This document shows, piece by piece, positions 18,773 through 27,666 of a DNA stretch of 64,000 nucleotides. Positions within the stretch are counted from its first letter, which is position 1, and each line of letters begins with the position of its first letter. A model generated the notes under the pieces. It made no database searches, was not told the DNA's origin, and saw only the letters and a list, made by a program, of their open reading frames with translations. The stretch lies in NCBI RefSeq assembly GCF_900120175.1, contig NZ_FQLF01000002.1:682001-746000 (forward strand), written 5' to 3'. The stretch comes from Oceanicoccus sp. KOV_DT_Chl. GTDB taxonomy: Bacteria; Pseudomonadota; Gammaproteobacteria; Pseudomonadales; Dasaniaceae. The position numbers and the translations under genes are program-made.

Positions 18773-19873
18773 TCAGTGTTTTAAAAAGGCGACTAATAAA
18801 TCCAATTCATGTTCGGCCAAATTGGGCTCCCAAATATGCCAATGCAAATTCATTTCGACACCATCCGGCACTGCATGACCTCGACCTTTGTTATAAAATT
18901 CCACCGTGTCGCGTAAATTATCAAAACGCCCTGAGTGCATATAAGGCGCTGTTTTTTCAATGTTGCGCAAGCTGGGAACTTTAAAACCGCCTTTTAATTT
19001 AGCGGCATTAAAGGTTTTTTCAGCACCAATATCCAATGGCAAACCCTCAGGCTCCGGCGCACCAATCACCGCAATTTGCTGATTAGTAAACAAAGGCGGC
19101 TGATGACATTCCGCGCAGCGCGCCACAAACGAACGAAACACATTTAAACCTTCAATTTCTGTTGCGGTTAATGCTTGGTGATAACCGTGTGCGTAGCGAT
19201 CGTAGCGACTATTTAAAGAAATCAATGACGTTTGAAAAGCAGCAAGCGCTAAATAAATCTGATCCAGCGTAATATCGTTAGTTGCTTGAGCCGCAGGAAA
19301 CGCTTGCTGAAACATATCGCGATAATCGGCATTAGCATTCAATGTTGCTAACAGCTGTACCGGTGTATTGCCCATTTCTTTCGGGTCATACAATGGGCCA
19401 AGCATTTGCTCTTCCAAACTACTGGCTCGTGCATCCCAAAAAAAACTGGTTAGAAATGCGCTATTCCATAACGTCGGTGCTGCCCTGCCTACATCCACTC
19501 CGGCGACACCGACACTGCGCGCGCGGCCATCACTCAAGCCCTTGTCAGGTTGATGGCAACTGGCGCAGGACATACTGCCATCGCCGGATAAGGCGGGATC
19601 AAAAAATAAATAGCGTCCCAAATCGATTTGTTCTGGGGTAAAGCCATCACGTCTTGGCGGTAATGACGATTGCAAACCACCCACTCCACGCCCCTGCACT
19701 GAATCATACTGGTCATATAGGGTATGTAATTTACACACACCCTCCCCGGTTTTTTCAAAACTGGGCGGGCAGCGATCTAACAAAACGAAACGATCATTTT
19801 CATTACTGTGAGCAACCGCAGAAAAACTTGTGATCAACAGAGCAGTAACAACGGAATAAACTAAGCGCTTCAC
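18773..19873 (-). CDS. Diheme cytochrome-c peroxidase family protein (CcpA/MauG type), C-terminal frameshift likely
   Basis: Periplasmic diheme enzyme. Signal peptide to about residue 22, haem sites CASCH (103-107) and CAECH (253-257), and family motifs APTLWNS, FFWDARASSLEEQ and PYMHSGRF. An extra N-terminal segment with C35 and C47 may form a disulfide. The start is GTG at 19873, with GGTAGG upstream. The reading ends at FLKH, but adding one base to the TTTT run at 18779-18782 gives FLKTLTDESF, the usual ending. The frame then runs to a TGA at 18633-18635 that overlaps the next ATG. It may reduce peroxide or oxidise a substrate; MauG-type roles vary. Confidence 0.9.
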   Translation of the reverse strand: MKRLVYSVVTALLITSFSAVAHSNENDRFVLLDRCPPSFEKTGEGVCKLHTLYDQYDSVQGRGVGGLQSSLPPRRDGFTPEQIDLGRYLFFDPALSGDGSMSCASCHQPDKGLSDGRARSVGVAGVDVGRAAPTLWNSAFLTSFFWDARASSLEEQMLGPLYDPKEMGNTPVQLLATLNANADYRDMFQQAFPAAQATNDITLDQIYLALAAFQTSLISLNSRYDRYAHGYHQALTATEIEGLNVFRSFVARCAECHQPPLFTNQQIAVIGAPEPEGLPLDIGAEKTFNAAKLKGGFKVPSLRNIEKTAPYMHSGRFDNLRDTVEFYNKGRGHAVPDGVEMNLHWHIWEPNLAEHELDLLVAFLKH

Positions 19874-19894
19874 AGCAACAACCTACCGCGCTAT

Positions 19895-20530
19895 TTATTG
19901 TACTGGCAGCGCGTGTAAATACGCCGCCATATCCAATAAATCTTTATCCGAGCGCACGGTATTCGCCATCAATTTCATCTGCCGGCCAAACCGGTCCATT
20001 TGGTGAGTACCGCGAATACCCTGTTTGAAATTATTGATCTGCCTGATCAGGTAAGCCTCATCCAAACCCGCCAATCGCGGTGAATTCAACGCCTGATTGC
20101 CCTCACCCTTACCGCCATGACAAGAACCACAGTTGCCTTGGTAAAGGTTATTGCCATTGCGCACATCACCTTCAATTTTAGTAGCCACTGCAGTCACCGG
20201 CAGCGAAGCAATATACTCAGACACATCGGTAATCGCCTGCTTATCCGCCAGTACAGCAGTCATAGCGCGCATTTGCATGCCCAAGCTATCCTTGGCATCA
20301 GCGCCGCGGATACCGTCTTTAAAGTGATTCAGTTGACGTGCCAGATACTCAGGGAACTGCCCATTTAAAGCAGGGGCATTCATCGCAGGGTTGCCTTCGG
20401 CATTGGCACCGTGACAAGCGACACAGCTGCTATACAGGGCCTTGCCAGCAACAACATCGGCCGAGGCTAGCATGGGCGCTATCAATAATGAAGCGAGTAA
20501 TAGTATTTTGGATGTAGTGAATCTTTTCAT
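19895..20530 (-). CDS. Diheme cytochrome c4-like protein
   Basis: Periplasmic electron carrier with two homologous cytochrome c domains. Haem sites are CVACH (36-40) and CGSCH (134-138), each followed by a QLNHFKDGIRG / QINNFKQGIRG helix typical of cytochrome c4. The start at 20530 is supported by GAAGG 8-9 bases upstream and a clean signal peptide (MKRFTTSKILLLASLL); an earlier frame start at 20578 is unlikely. It is first in the operon, 21 bases before the peroxidase. A shared operator-like motif lies about 125 bases upstream. Confidence 0.92.
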   Translation of the reverse strand: MKRFTTSKILLLASLLIAPMLASADVVAGKALYSSCVACHGANAEGNPAMNAPALNGQFPEYLARQLNHFKDGIRGADAKDSLGMQMRAMTAVLADKQAITDVSEYIASLPVTAVATKIEGDVRNGNNLYQGNCGSCHGGKGEGNQALNSPRLAGLDEAYLIRQINNFKQGIRGTHQMDRFGRQMKLMANTVRSDKDLLDMAAYLHALPVQ

Positions 20531-20654
20531 ACGAAAGACCTTCAATAGTAATAAACTCAGTCCGAATTCCTGTGCCACAACATGCCCGACAGGAAAGTTA
20601 CCATCAGAATAGTGACTGATTATGGTGATTTATCCTTACTAATCTCCTGTATTT

Positions 20655-20680
20655 CTGCAATCCGTCAGCTTTTGTTTAAC
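20655..20680 (-). promoter_or_regulatory. Shared operator-like motif, site 1 (cytochrome operon)
   Basis: Minus-strand AAACAAAAGCTGACGGATTG is nearly the same as sites at 25718-25741 and 26986-27011. It lies about 125-150 bases before the cytochrome c4 start. A regulator site is inferred, most simply for the nearby AraC-type protein. Confidence 0.55.
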
Positions 20681-20691
20681 TATTTTTGCTT

Positions 20692-20723
20692 TAAATATAA
20701 AAAGGGCTGAAAACCAGCCCTTT
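20692..20723 (-). terminator. Terminator after TonB receptor
   Basis: AAAGGGCTG (20701-20709) pairs with CAGCCCTTT (20715-20723). On the minus strand TTTTTATATTT follows. It lies 30 bases past the receptor stop and separates it from the cytochrome operon. Confidence 0.8.
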
Positions 20724-20752
20724 GTTATTTTACCTTCCTTTAAATGTCGTCC

Positions 20753-23311
20753 TTAGAAGTTGTATTTAAACTCAACACCGTAGAGGCGTGGATTATCACG
20801 TGTATAGGTAGGCGAGCCATCGGTTATTGACGAAGACAACGAACCACCTAAACCACCTGGATCCATAACATCACCGTGCTCGTCGGTCGCATTAAGCACA
20901 TACGTCGCCACTTCCCAATCACCCGAACCATCCATATAAGTGACTTTAAGATTCAGCAACTGTCTTTCAGGCTGATCAGGGCAGCTACTTGCGACAAAGT
21001 CAGGCTGGCCAGCGCCACCATTAATCTGCTGAAAGACGCCATCAATGGTGTCAAAACCATAGACAGAAACCGAGCCATCGGTATTTTCCTCAACAAACTT
21101 ACAAGACTCCCTTGAAACACTGTCTTTATAGTTATAGGCCGCATTAAAGTTCAGCTCAGCACCGGAATCCATGAAATAGGCGTAGTTGATACCCAAGCTG
21201 TAATTAAGGTCAGGGGTTTCAGAAAAGGACTCACCTTTTTCATCAATATCAGTACAGCTACCGCTGATATCTTTTTCAATAATACGACGGGTGTATTCTG
21301 CATCAAGATTACCGGTATTAAAGCTCAGGGTTAAACCTGAGACAGGAATCCAGATCGCCGATAATTCAAAACCCTCACCCTCAACATCAAAGGTATCAAA
21401 TTCATAGGTGGTAACACCATTGGCCGTACATGCCCCAGTCTTTTCTTCAAGCTTTTGCAAGTTCTCATATTCATAAAGGAAAATGGCACCGTTGACTCGC
21501 AAGCTATAATCTAACCAGGAGGTTTTAAAACCTAACTCTAAATTTTTAACATTTTCAGGGTCGAATGAGTCGGCCTCCATATTGACACTGTTAAAGCCAC
21601 CGGCTTTATAACCTTCTGAGTAACTGAGGTAAGTCAGAATATCTTCGGTAATCCGGTAATCAACAACCGCCCGCGGTGTCACTTCTTCCCATGCTTCACT
21701 TTGATCGTACCAACCCAAAGTGCCATTAAAGGGATCAATAGCGTTGGTGCCGGCTTCACGGGACAAATTACCCGAGGCATCTAAAATAGATTGTACTGGG
21801 AAGCCGAAGCCTATCCCAAAGTCATTAAATTGTGAAAATCGCGAAAAATCTTTTTCGTCTCGCGTCCAACGAACACCCAGCGTAACATCCAGATCCTCAG
21901 TCGCCGCATAAGTCGCATCAGCAAAAGCGGCATAGGATTTATATTTACCACGCACTTTGAATGACTCTTTAAACTCATCAGCCATTAGCGCTTCAGCGCC
22001 ACTGGCATAGATTCGATCAAACTGCGCATAGCCACTAAGATCGTTTGGGCCTGGCGCAAGAATATAGGGAATAGAGAAGGCCAAATCATAACCAACACCC
22101 TCATTGCCCGCATAAGGGGATCCTAAAACTGTTTCCCACAGCGCTTTCTCAAATGAAGTGGGACTGAAGAAAATAGAACTGGTTTGCTCGGCATCTTCAT
22201 AAGAATAATTAACACCGACAGTAAAGTTCAGCGGCCCGTCTGTAGTAGTATTAATACGCAATTCCTGATTCCAGGAGGCATTATCTTCAAAATTTTCATC
22301 ACTGAATTTATATAAAGGGTCCGCTGAACCGTCACGCTCTTCGCGATAGGCCGATTCAAATTCACGGTAGGCCGTAATCGAGGTCAATACATACTCCTCG
22401 AATTCCCAACTTATATGGACTGAAGCACCAAATAATTCGCGTGTTTGATACGTATCATCATCGGAAGCGACTTTATCAAAATCACTGCGTTTGCCATCTC
22501 TGGGGCCAACGGTGGCACTATTTTGAGCACGAGCACCGGTATCCAGTTCGTCGTACTCAAAGCGGGCGATAATTTCCAACTCATCCTTGGGATACCAAGC
22601 TAAAGAGGAGGTAATCGACCAATTATCCTCACCATTAAACGTATCAGGACCCGCAGGGCCGACATTATCCACATCACCATCACGTTCATTCCATAAAGCG
22701 CCGGTACGTAAATAAAGATTATCGGCAAGTGGGATGTTATAAACCCCTTCCAATTTACGCTTGTCATAGTTGCCTAGCGTCGCTTTTACCCAACCTTGCT
22801 CCTCAGCGATAGGTTTGTTGGTAATATACTGCACAGCACCGGCCGCAGCATTTCGACCAAACAAGGTTCCCTGCGGACCGTTTAATATCTCAACACGCTG
22901 AATATCATTGAACGCGACTTTAGACGCGCCTGCCCTACCTATATAAACACCATCGATATAAACACCCACTGCAGGGTCAGCACCTACCCCAAAGTCCCGA
23001 GTACCAATACCACGAATAGTGTAGCTAGGCTGGTTAGTGGAATTCCGACTCAAGTCAACATTGGGCGCAAACTCGCCCACATCCGCAATATCCTGCGCCA
23101 CCAGATTATTCAAATCACGCTCGGAGAACGCGGTCACTGCAATCGGTACATCCTGCAAGGTTTCCATCTGCTTCTGGGCTGTGACGATGATTTCTTCAAT
23201 CGTATTTTGGGCTTGCGCGGCTGTAGAAGTTAACGCGAGTGTAACTGCGGTCGCCAGCACGCTGGCCGCGCTATTTACTACGCGTGAACCTCTGAAACTG
23301 TGTTTAATCAT
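20753..23311 (-). CDS. TonB-dependent receptor, 850-residue class
   Basis: Outer-membrane receptor. The start at ATG 23311 has GGAG 8 bases upstream; an in-frame TTG at 23323 is less likely. After a signal peptide ending AQA comes the TonB box EEIIVTAQK, a plug domain (LQDVPIAVTAF, PSYTIRGIGTRDF, LNGPQGTLFGRNAAAGAV) and a barrel ending in LYGVEFKYNF. This class, common in marine gammaproteobacteria and sphingomonads, often imports non-iron substrates such as sterols, aromatics or glycans. No Fur box is seen. It is transcribed away from its own terminator-separated neighbour. Confidence 0.93.
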   Translation of the reverse strand: MIKHSFRGSRVVNSAASVLATAVTLALTSTAAQAQNTIEEIIVTAQKQMETLQDVPIAVTAFSERDLNNLVAQDIADVGEFAPNVDLSRNSTNQPSYTIRGIGTRDFGVGADPAVGVYIDGVYIGRAGASKVAFNDIQRVEILNGPQGTLFGRNAAAGAVQYITNKPIAEEQGWVKATLGNYDKRKLEGVYNIPLADNLYLRTGALWNERDGDVDNVGPAGPDTFNGEDNWSITSSLAWYPKDELEIIARFEYDELDTGARAQNSATVGPRDGKRSDFDKVASDDDTYQTRELFGASVHISWEFEEYVLTSITAYREFESAYREERDGSADPLYKFSDENFEDNASWNQELRINTTTDGPLNFTVGVNYSYEDAEQTSSIFFSPTSFEKALWETVLGSPYAGNEGVGYDLAFSIPYILAPGPNDLSGYAQFDRIYASGAEALMADEFKESFKVRGKYKSYAAFADATYAATEDLDVTLGVRWTRDEKDFSRFSQFNDFGIGFGFPVQSILDASGNLSREAGTNAIDPFNGTLGWYDQSEAWEEVTPRAVVDYRITEDILTYLSYSEGYKAGGFNSVNMEADSFDPENVKNLELGFKTSWLDYSLRVNGAIFLYEYENLQKLEEKTGACTANGVTTYEFDTFDVEGEGFELSAIWIPVSGLTLSFNTGNLDAEYTRRIIEKDISGSCTDIDEKGESFSETPDLNYSLGINYAYFMDSGAELNFNAAYNYKDSVSRESCKFVEENTDGSVSVYGFDTIDGVFQQINGGAGQPDFVASSCPDQPERQLLNLKVTYMDGSGDWEVATYVLNATDEHGDVMDPGGLGGSLSSSITDGSPTYTRDNPRLYGVEFKYNF

Positions 23312-23482
23312 TTTGATCTCCAAATGTTCATTATTTTTCGATTGTGCTGAGCAAAACGCCCCCCAAACATCCGTATATTGACCACTCCAGTAACTGCTCG
23401 CACCCCGTTTGGGCCCCTAGCGAGTCAGTTGTATCGATATCTCTCATAATAGTAAGTTTTACTGTTAAAGAAAGATAAAGCC

Positions 23483-25563
23483 TTAAAATTGAGCTGACAC
23501 ATTTAATTCTGCGAACAAGCCTAACCTTTTTTCAAAATACTCATTCGACTCTACTCCGCCGGCAGTGATCGACTCGGTAAAATTAACCCGGTCGGTTTCA
23601 ACGGTATTATCCAACAAGTTTTTCACATCCAGCCTGACATTCATCTTGCTGGGCAATTGCCATTCAACATAGGTATCCAGATAACCATCACTTTCTGACA
23701 CGGTATTAATTTCATCAATACGACGATTTTGATAACGGCTTTTATAGGCGTATTTCAAACCAATACTGAGTGGCACTGACAAATCCGGATATTCCTGCTT
23801 AATTTCAGCCGTCCAAACATTGTGTCTGACACCACTGATCTGACGAGTGTCTCCGTTAAAAGGGTCGGTGACTGAGGTATCAATCAAATCCAGCTTTAAT
23901 GTGCCGCGGGTATTTTCCGCCAGTGAAGTATCCAGCTCCACGGCAATGCCATGACGCTCACCATCGCCGATATTACCCAACACCGATTCAGTCGGGCTTA
24001 CCGGCATTTGATCAACCACGTCTTCGATATCGTGGTAATAATATTTGGCTTTAAGATTGCCGCCATTATTGGCTAATATACGTTCGTACTGGATACGTAT
24101 TTGCCACGATTTTTCCTGTTCCAGATCAGGATTAGAGGGCCTTAATTCATCGCTATCACTATCAACACTATTAGTGAAATCCGCCAGATTGAGCTGATTC
24201 ACTTCCCGATTGATACCCAGCAGCCAAGTTTCAGCCGACGATAATCGCCAGTTTAATTCCAGTTGCGGCTTGGGATAGAAAAACTCACGTTGTTGGCGCA
24301 GATCACCGCTCTGCCTGACATTGGAATATTCTGCTGAGGAACCTATATCCAGCTGCAATTCAGGTAGTAATTGCCACTGTCCAAACCAAAACATAACAGC
24401 GCGCTCCTCTACAATGCGTTGATCACTGTCCTCTGCAACGGAGCTGTCCTCAACCAAAAGCAGTTGTTGATCAATGAAGTTATGCACTAACTCAAGGCCA
24501 CTTCGACTACTAAAGGCGTCATTGTGGGAAACAAATAAACTCACTTTGGCAATGGTCTCACCGTTGTGGGTTTGTTTCTGTTCCAGGCTATTAAAGTCAG
24601 GGCCGCCCGCCAAAATAAACTGGTCATTGATAGCACGCTCAAAATCACGGCTGCTGCGATTTTGAATCCATTGCCACTTCAGCTGCGCGTCCGAGTCCAG
24701 TGACATGGCATAGTCTGCTCCCAGCTCCCAGTTGTAACCTAAATCCTGTTCTGACAAATCTCTGAGTTGATCCAACTCAAGCCGCCCAGCTGCTCCGCCA
24801 ATTGTTGCTGATCCTTGCTGCCCTGATACTGGATATCTTCATACAGCACATTCAGCTGTACATTATTGCTACTTTTGTCGAGCCAGCTCAGCGTTGAACT
24901 GAGCTTGCCACTCCAGCCCGCTTCCTGCAGGACACGATCGTAAGCACTCTCAAACTCCTGCTGCGGAGAATAGAGCCACTGCTGCTCAAATTCCGGCTTG
25001 CCGCGATCGAATAACTCCAACCCAGCTATCCAGTTACTGCTACCCTGTTGCCGATTGAAAAACAAGCCACCATTGACTGCCTGATGACCCTCTTCATAGC
25101 CCGTGACTTTGGCATCCCAGGACAAATCCAGACTGTCCTGATCGCGCAAGACCAGGTTAACCACGGTCTCGCTGCGCTTGATATTTAAACCATCTACGCC
25201 ACCGCGAATAATATCTACCCGCTCGACATTCTCGGCCGCAATTCTGGCCAGGATCGTTTTGATGCCATTACTCTTTGCAGATACCGGGCGACCATTGATC
25301 AACACCAACTGACTATTCTCGTTAAAACCACGGCCACCAGTATCGGCCTTATCAACAACCACCTGGGCACCGGGCACCCGGCTCAAAATATCTTCCGCAT
25401 TATTGGGGGTGTAAGCCATATAAAAATCTTCCCCATACTGCTGTATCGATTGCTCGGCATTTACGGGGGTAGATATCAGCAGAGCACACAGCAGCAACCA
25501 GCCAGGGATGGTTTGATAGAGGGGGAGAACGGGGGGAAATGTCTGATTAATCAACGGCATCAA
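23483..25563 (-). CDS. TonB-dependent receptor, smaller class, one frameshift
   Basis: The N-terminal part (from 25563) has a signal peptide to VNAEQ and a plug (NAEDILSRVPGAQVVVD, GRGFNENSQLVLINGRP, VERVDIIRGG). It stops near 24739. The barrel continues in the next frame from about 24775 (DQLRDLSEQDLGYNWELG) to the terminal FAELNVSAQF. One added base between about 24785 and 24769 joins them into roughly 690 residues. It carries a copy of the shared operator motif about 155 bases upstream. The ligand is unknown. Confidence 0.88.
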
Positions 25564-25717
25564 ATAACTCTAAAAAAGGATTGAGTTTCCACACAAGTAT
25601 TAAAAAATCCTTCTTTAATGGCCTGATCGTGACGGTGAAAGCAAGCATGACACGAAACGCGTCTGTTAGTAGTCGTGGATAATGCCTATGAAAACCGCTA
25701 ATCACCTACGCATTTTG

Positions 25718-25749
25718 AAAATCCGTCAGCTTTAGTTCACAAAATCCGT
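25718..25749 (-). promoter_or_regulatory. Shared operator-like motif, site 2 (TonB receptor), with a direct repeat
   Basis: Minus-strand GAACTAAAGCTGACGGATTT matches site 1. On the plus strand AAAATCCGT occurs twice, at 25718 and 25741, 23 bases apart, a spacing near two helical turns as in AraC-family operators. It lies 155-185 bases upstream of the receptor start at 25563. Confidence 0.55.
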
Positions 25750-25824
25750 ATTTTTTAGAGGATTGTTGGTCAAAACCTATGCCGGAATGGCTAATCAGTT
25801 GACCTGTATGACTGAGTCGATAGT

Positions 25825-26904
25825 TTATTCATCAGCTCCCAGCTGCTGGCGTCGATAAGCCGTGGGGGTAGTGTGGTAGGTATCTTTGAAGGCCTTATTA
25901 AAAGAACTCAGCGAGCGAAAGCCAATATCCAGCGCGATGGTTAACACGGGTAATTCTTTCTGTGCCGGATTTGCCAAGCGCTCGGAGGCTTCGGCGATGC
26001 GATAGCTATTCAGAAAATCGTTAAAGTTGCGATAGCCAAGACCGGCATTGATCGTTCTACGCAAGCGATATTCCGGAATCTCCAGGCGATGGGCTAGCTC
26101 TCCGATAGTCAGTCCCATCTCGCGGTAGACACCCTCCCCTTCAATCAGCGCTTTCATACGGTCCACTAATTCCGGATCAACCTCATCGGCGGATGCTATC
26201 GCCGGCTCAGGCGTAGATGGTGCTACTGCCCTATCCACACTTTGCTGCACTGGATGCACCACCAGCTGCTCTGCGGGCACTAGCAAACCCCGCTTGTACT
26301 GCAGCAAGATCGCGTTGGTCGCCAACAGAGTGAGCCCCACCGGGAGGTATTGCAAGGTGCCTAACCAATCCGCATCGGCAAATAGCAACTCGCGAAACAA
26401 AATCAGTACAAAAATATAAATGCCATTAAAACCACAAAACCACAAGCGCAAGCGACGTCGGGACTCAATCAAATCCACCCGCCAATATCTGGCAACAACC
26501 AATAGCGTCAAGCCCAGTAATATGAATTCCAACAACTGTGGCGCGGTAATAAATACCCATTCCACCCACGCTTGATCAAACCCACGGAGCAAGCGTCCAA
26601 TAATAGGCAAAAACACGGTAGTCGCTACCAGCGCCACCTGCCATCGGTGCAGACGAAAGTGATCATCAAATAAACTGCAGCTAAATAACCAGAACATACC
26701 GGGCACCGCCGTTGCTAATGCATCCGCCCAGTTCACCCACACCGAATTTGTCAATGGCGTAATCAAATAAGCAAATACCGCAACCAGCAGCAAGGCAAAT
26801 AAGCGCTGCTGAATTGACCAGACACCGCCGCCGAGTAACAGCAGCACACTAAGCACTAGTTGAGACATAGCAAAGGCGATCGCAGCGACCAGTAAAGTAT
26901 CCAT
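25825..26904 (-). CDS. AraC-family regulator with N-terminal membrane domain
   Basis: Residues 1-210 hold about seven hydrophobic helices. A charged linker follows, then a C-terminal AraC DNA-binding domain (about 255-355). The first helix-turn-helix is in LTIGELAHRLEIPEYRLRRT (residues approximately 266-285). The second is in LTIALDIGFRSLSSFNKAFK, followed by the signature TPTAYRR. It probably senses a membrane or periplasmic signal. It sits beside two TonB receptors and the cytochrome genes, and shared operator-like sites occur at three places in this region. Confidence 0.88.
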   Translation of the reverse strand: MDTLLVAAIAFAMSQLVLSVLLLLGGGVWSIQQRLFALLLVAVFAYLITPLTNSVWVNWADALATAVPGMFWLFSCSLFDDHFRLHRWQVALVATTVFLPIIGRLLRGFDQAWVEWVFITAPQLLEFILLGLTLLVVARYWRVDLIESRRRLRLWFCGFNGIYIFVLILFRELLFADADWLGTLQYLPVGLTLLATNAILLQYKRGLLVPAEQLVVHPVQQSVDRAVAPSTPEPAIASADEVDPELVDRMKALIEGEGVYREMGLTIGELAHRLEIPEYRLRRTINAGLGYRNFNDFLNSYRIAEASERLANPAQKELPVLTIALDIGFRSLSSFNKAFKDTYHTTPTAYRRQQLGADE

Positions 26905-26985
26905 AATTCTAATTATCTTATCTGATGAATTGATCCGTTATGGCTGCGAATAGTAGCCAGCTATCCAGAGCAATTCAAAGAATCC

Positions 26986-27011
26986 CACACAAAAGCTGAC
27001 GAATTTTAGAA
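26986..27011 (+). promoter_or_regulatory. Shared operator-like motif, site 3 (gap between AraC regulator and Mpo1-like gene)
   Basis: CACACAAAAGCTGACGAATT (plus strand) shares the core with sites 1 and 2. It lies about 85 bases upstream of the AraC-type gene and 115 bases upstream of the Mpo1-like gene, so it could serve either or both. Confidence 0.5.
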
Positions 27012-27121
27012 TAAACGCAGCATTTGCAACTGAGGGGCGGCATACTCTGGCGAATTCGACCTGAAAGGCTAGAGGCTAGATTCTAATCACCTCGTATCTC
27101 GCATCTATAAAAGGAGACATT

Positions 27122-27608
27122 ATGCAGCGCCGATCTTTAACCCAATGGCTGAACGAATACAGTGAAACTCATCAGCACCCAACCAATAAATGGATTCATT
27201 TTATCTGTGTGCCGGCCATACTGTTCTGTACGCTAGGGCTGTTGTGGCAGCTACCGACGCCCAACTTTATGCAGGCAATCAGCATCACCAATTGGGCGCT
27301 GCCATTGATAGTGGTTTCACTGGTTTTTTTACTGCTCCTTATCCATTGCCTTGACCCTTGGCATGGTCGTTATCGTCGCTGCTTGCGGCTGGGCCTTTGA
27401 AGCCTATATCAGCTATGGCCCAACCGAACTGTGGGTGTTATGTATCACAATCTTCACTATCGCCTGGATATTGCAATTCGTTGGTCACGCCTATGAAGGC
27501 AAAAAACCATCATTTTTCGAGGACATTCAATTTTTGTTAATCGGGCCGCTGTGGATACTGAGTTTTATTTATCAAAAATTACGTATACCTTATCGCCAAA
27601 CTGATTAA
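27122..27608 (+). CDS. Mpo1-like (DUF962/YGL010w) membrane protein, one frameshift
   Basis: Family of small membrane proteins. Yeast Mpo1 is an iron-dependent dioxygenase that shortens 2-hydroxy fatty acids. The N-terminal signature HQHPTNKWIHFICVP and the C-terminal GHAYEGKKPSFFEDIQFLLIGP are both present, with four hydrophobic helices. The frame breaks in a run of seven T (27324-27330); removing one T joins VVSLVF to YCSLSIALTLGM and gives about 161 residues, the usual size. GGAG lies just before the ATG. The bacterial substrate is not known. Confidence 0.85.
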
Positions 27609-27666
27609 TCGCCCCCCATACACAAGACACTCTTTGCCACCTAACCGAGCACCGGATACCGCCATC

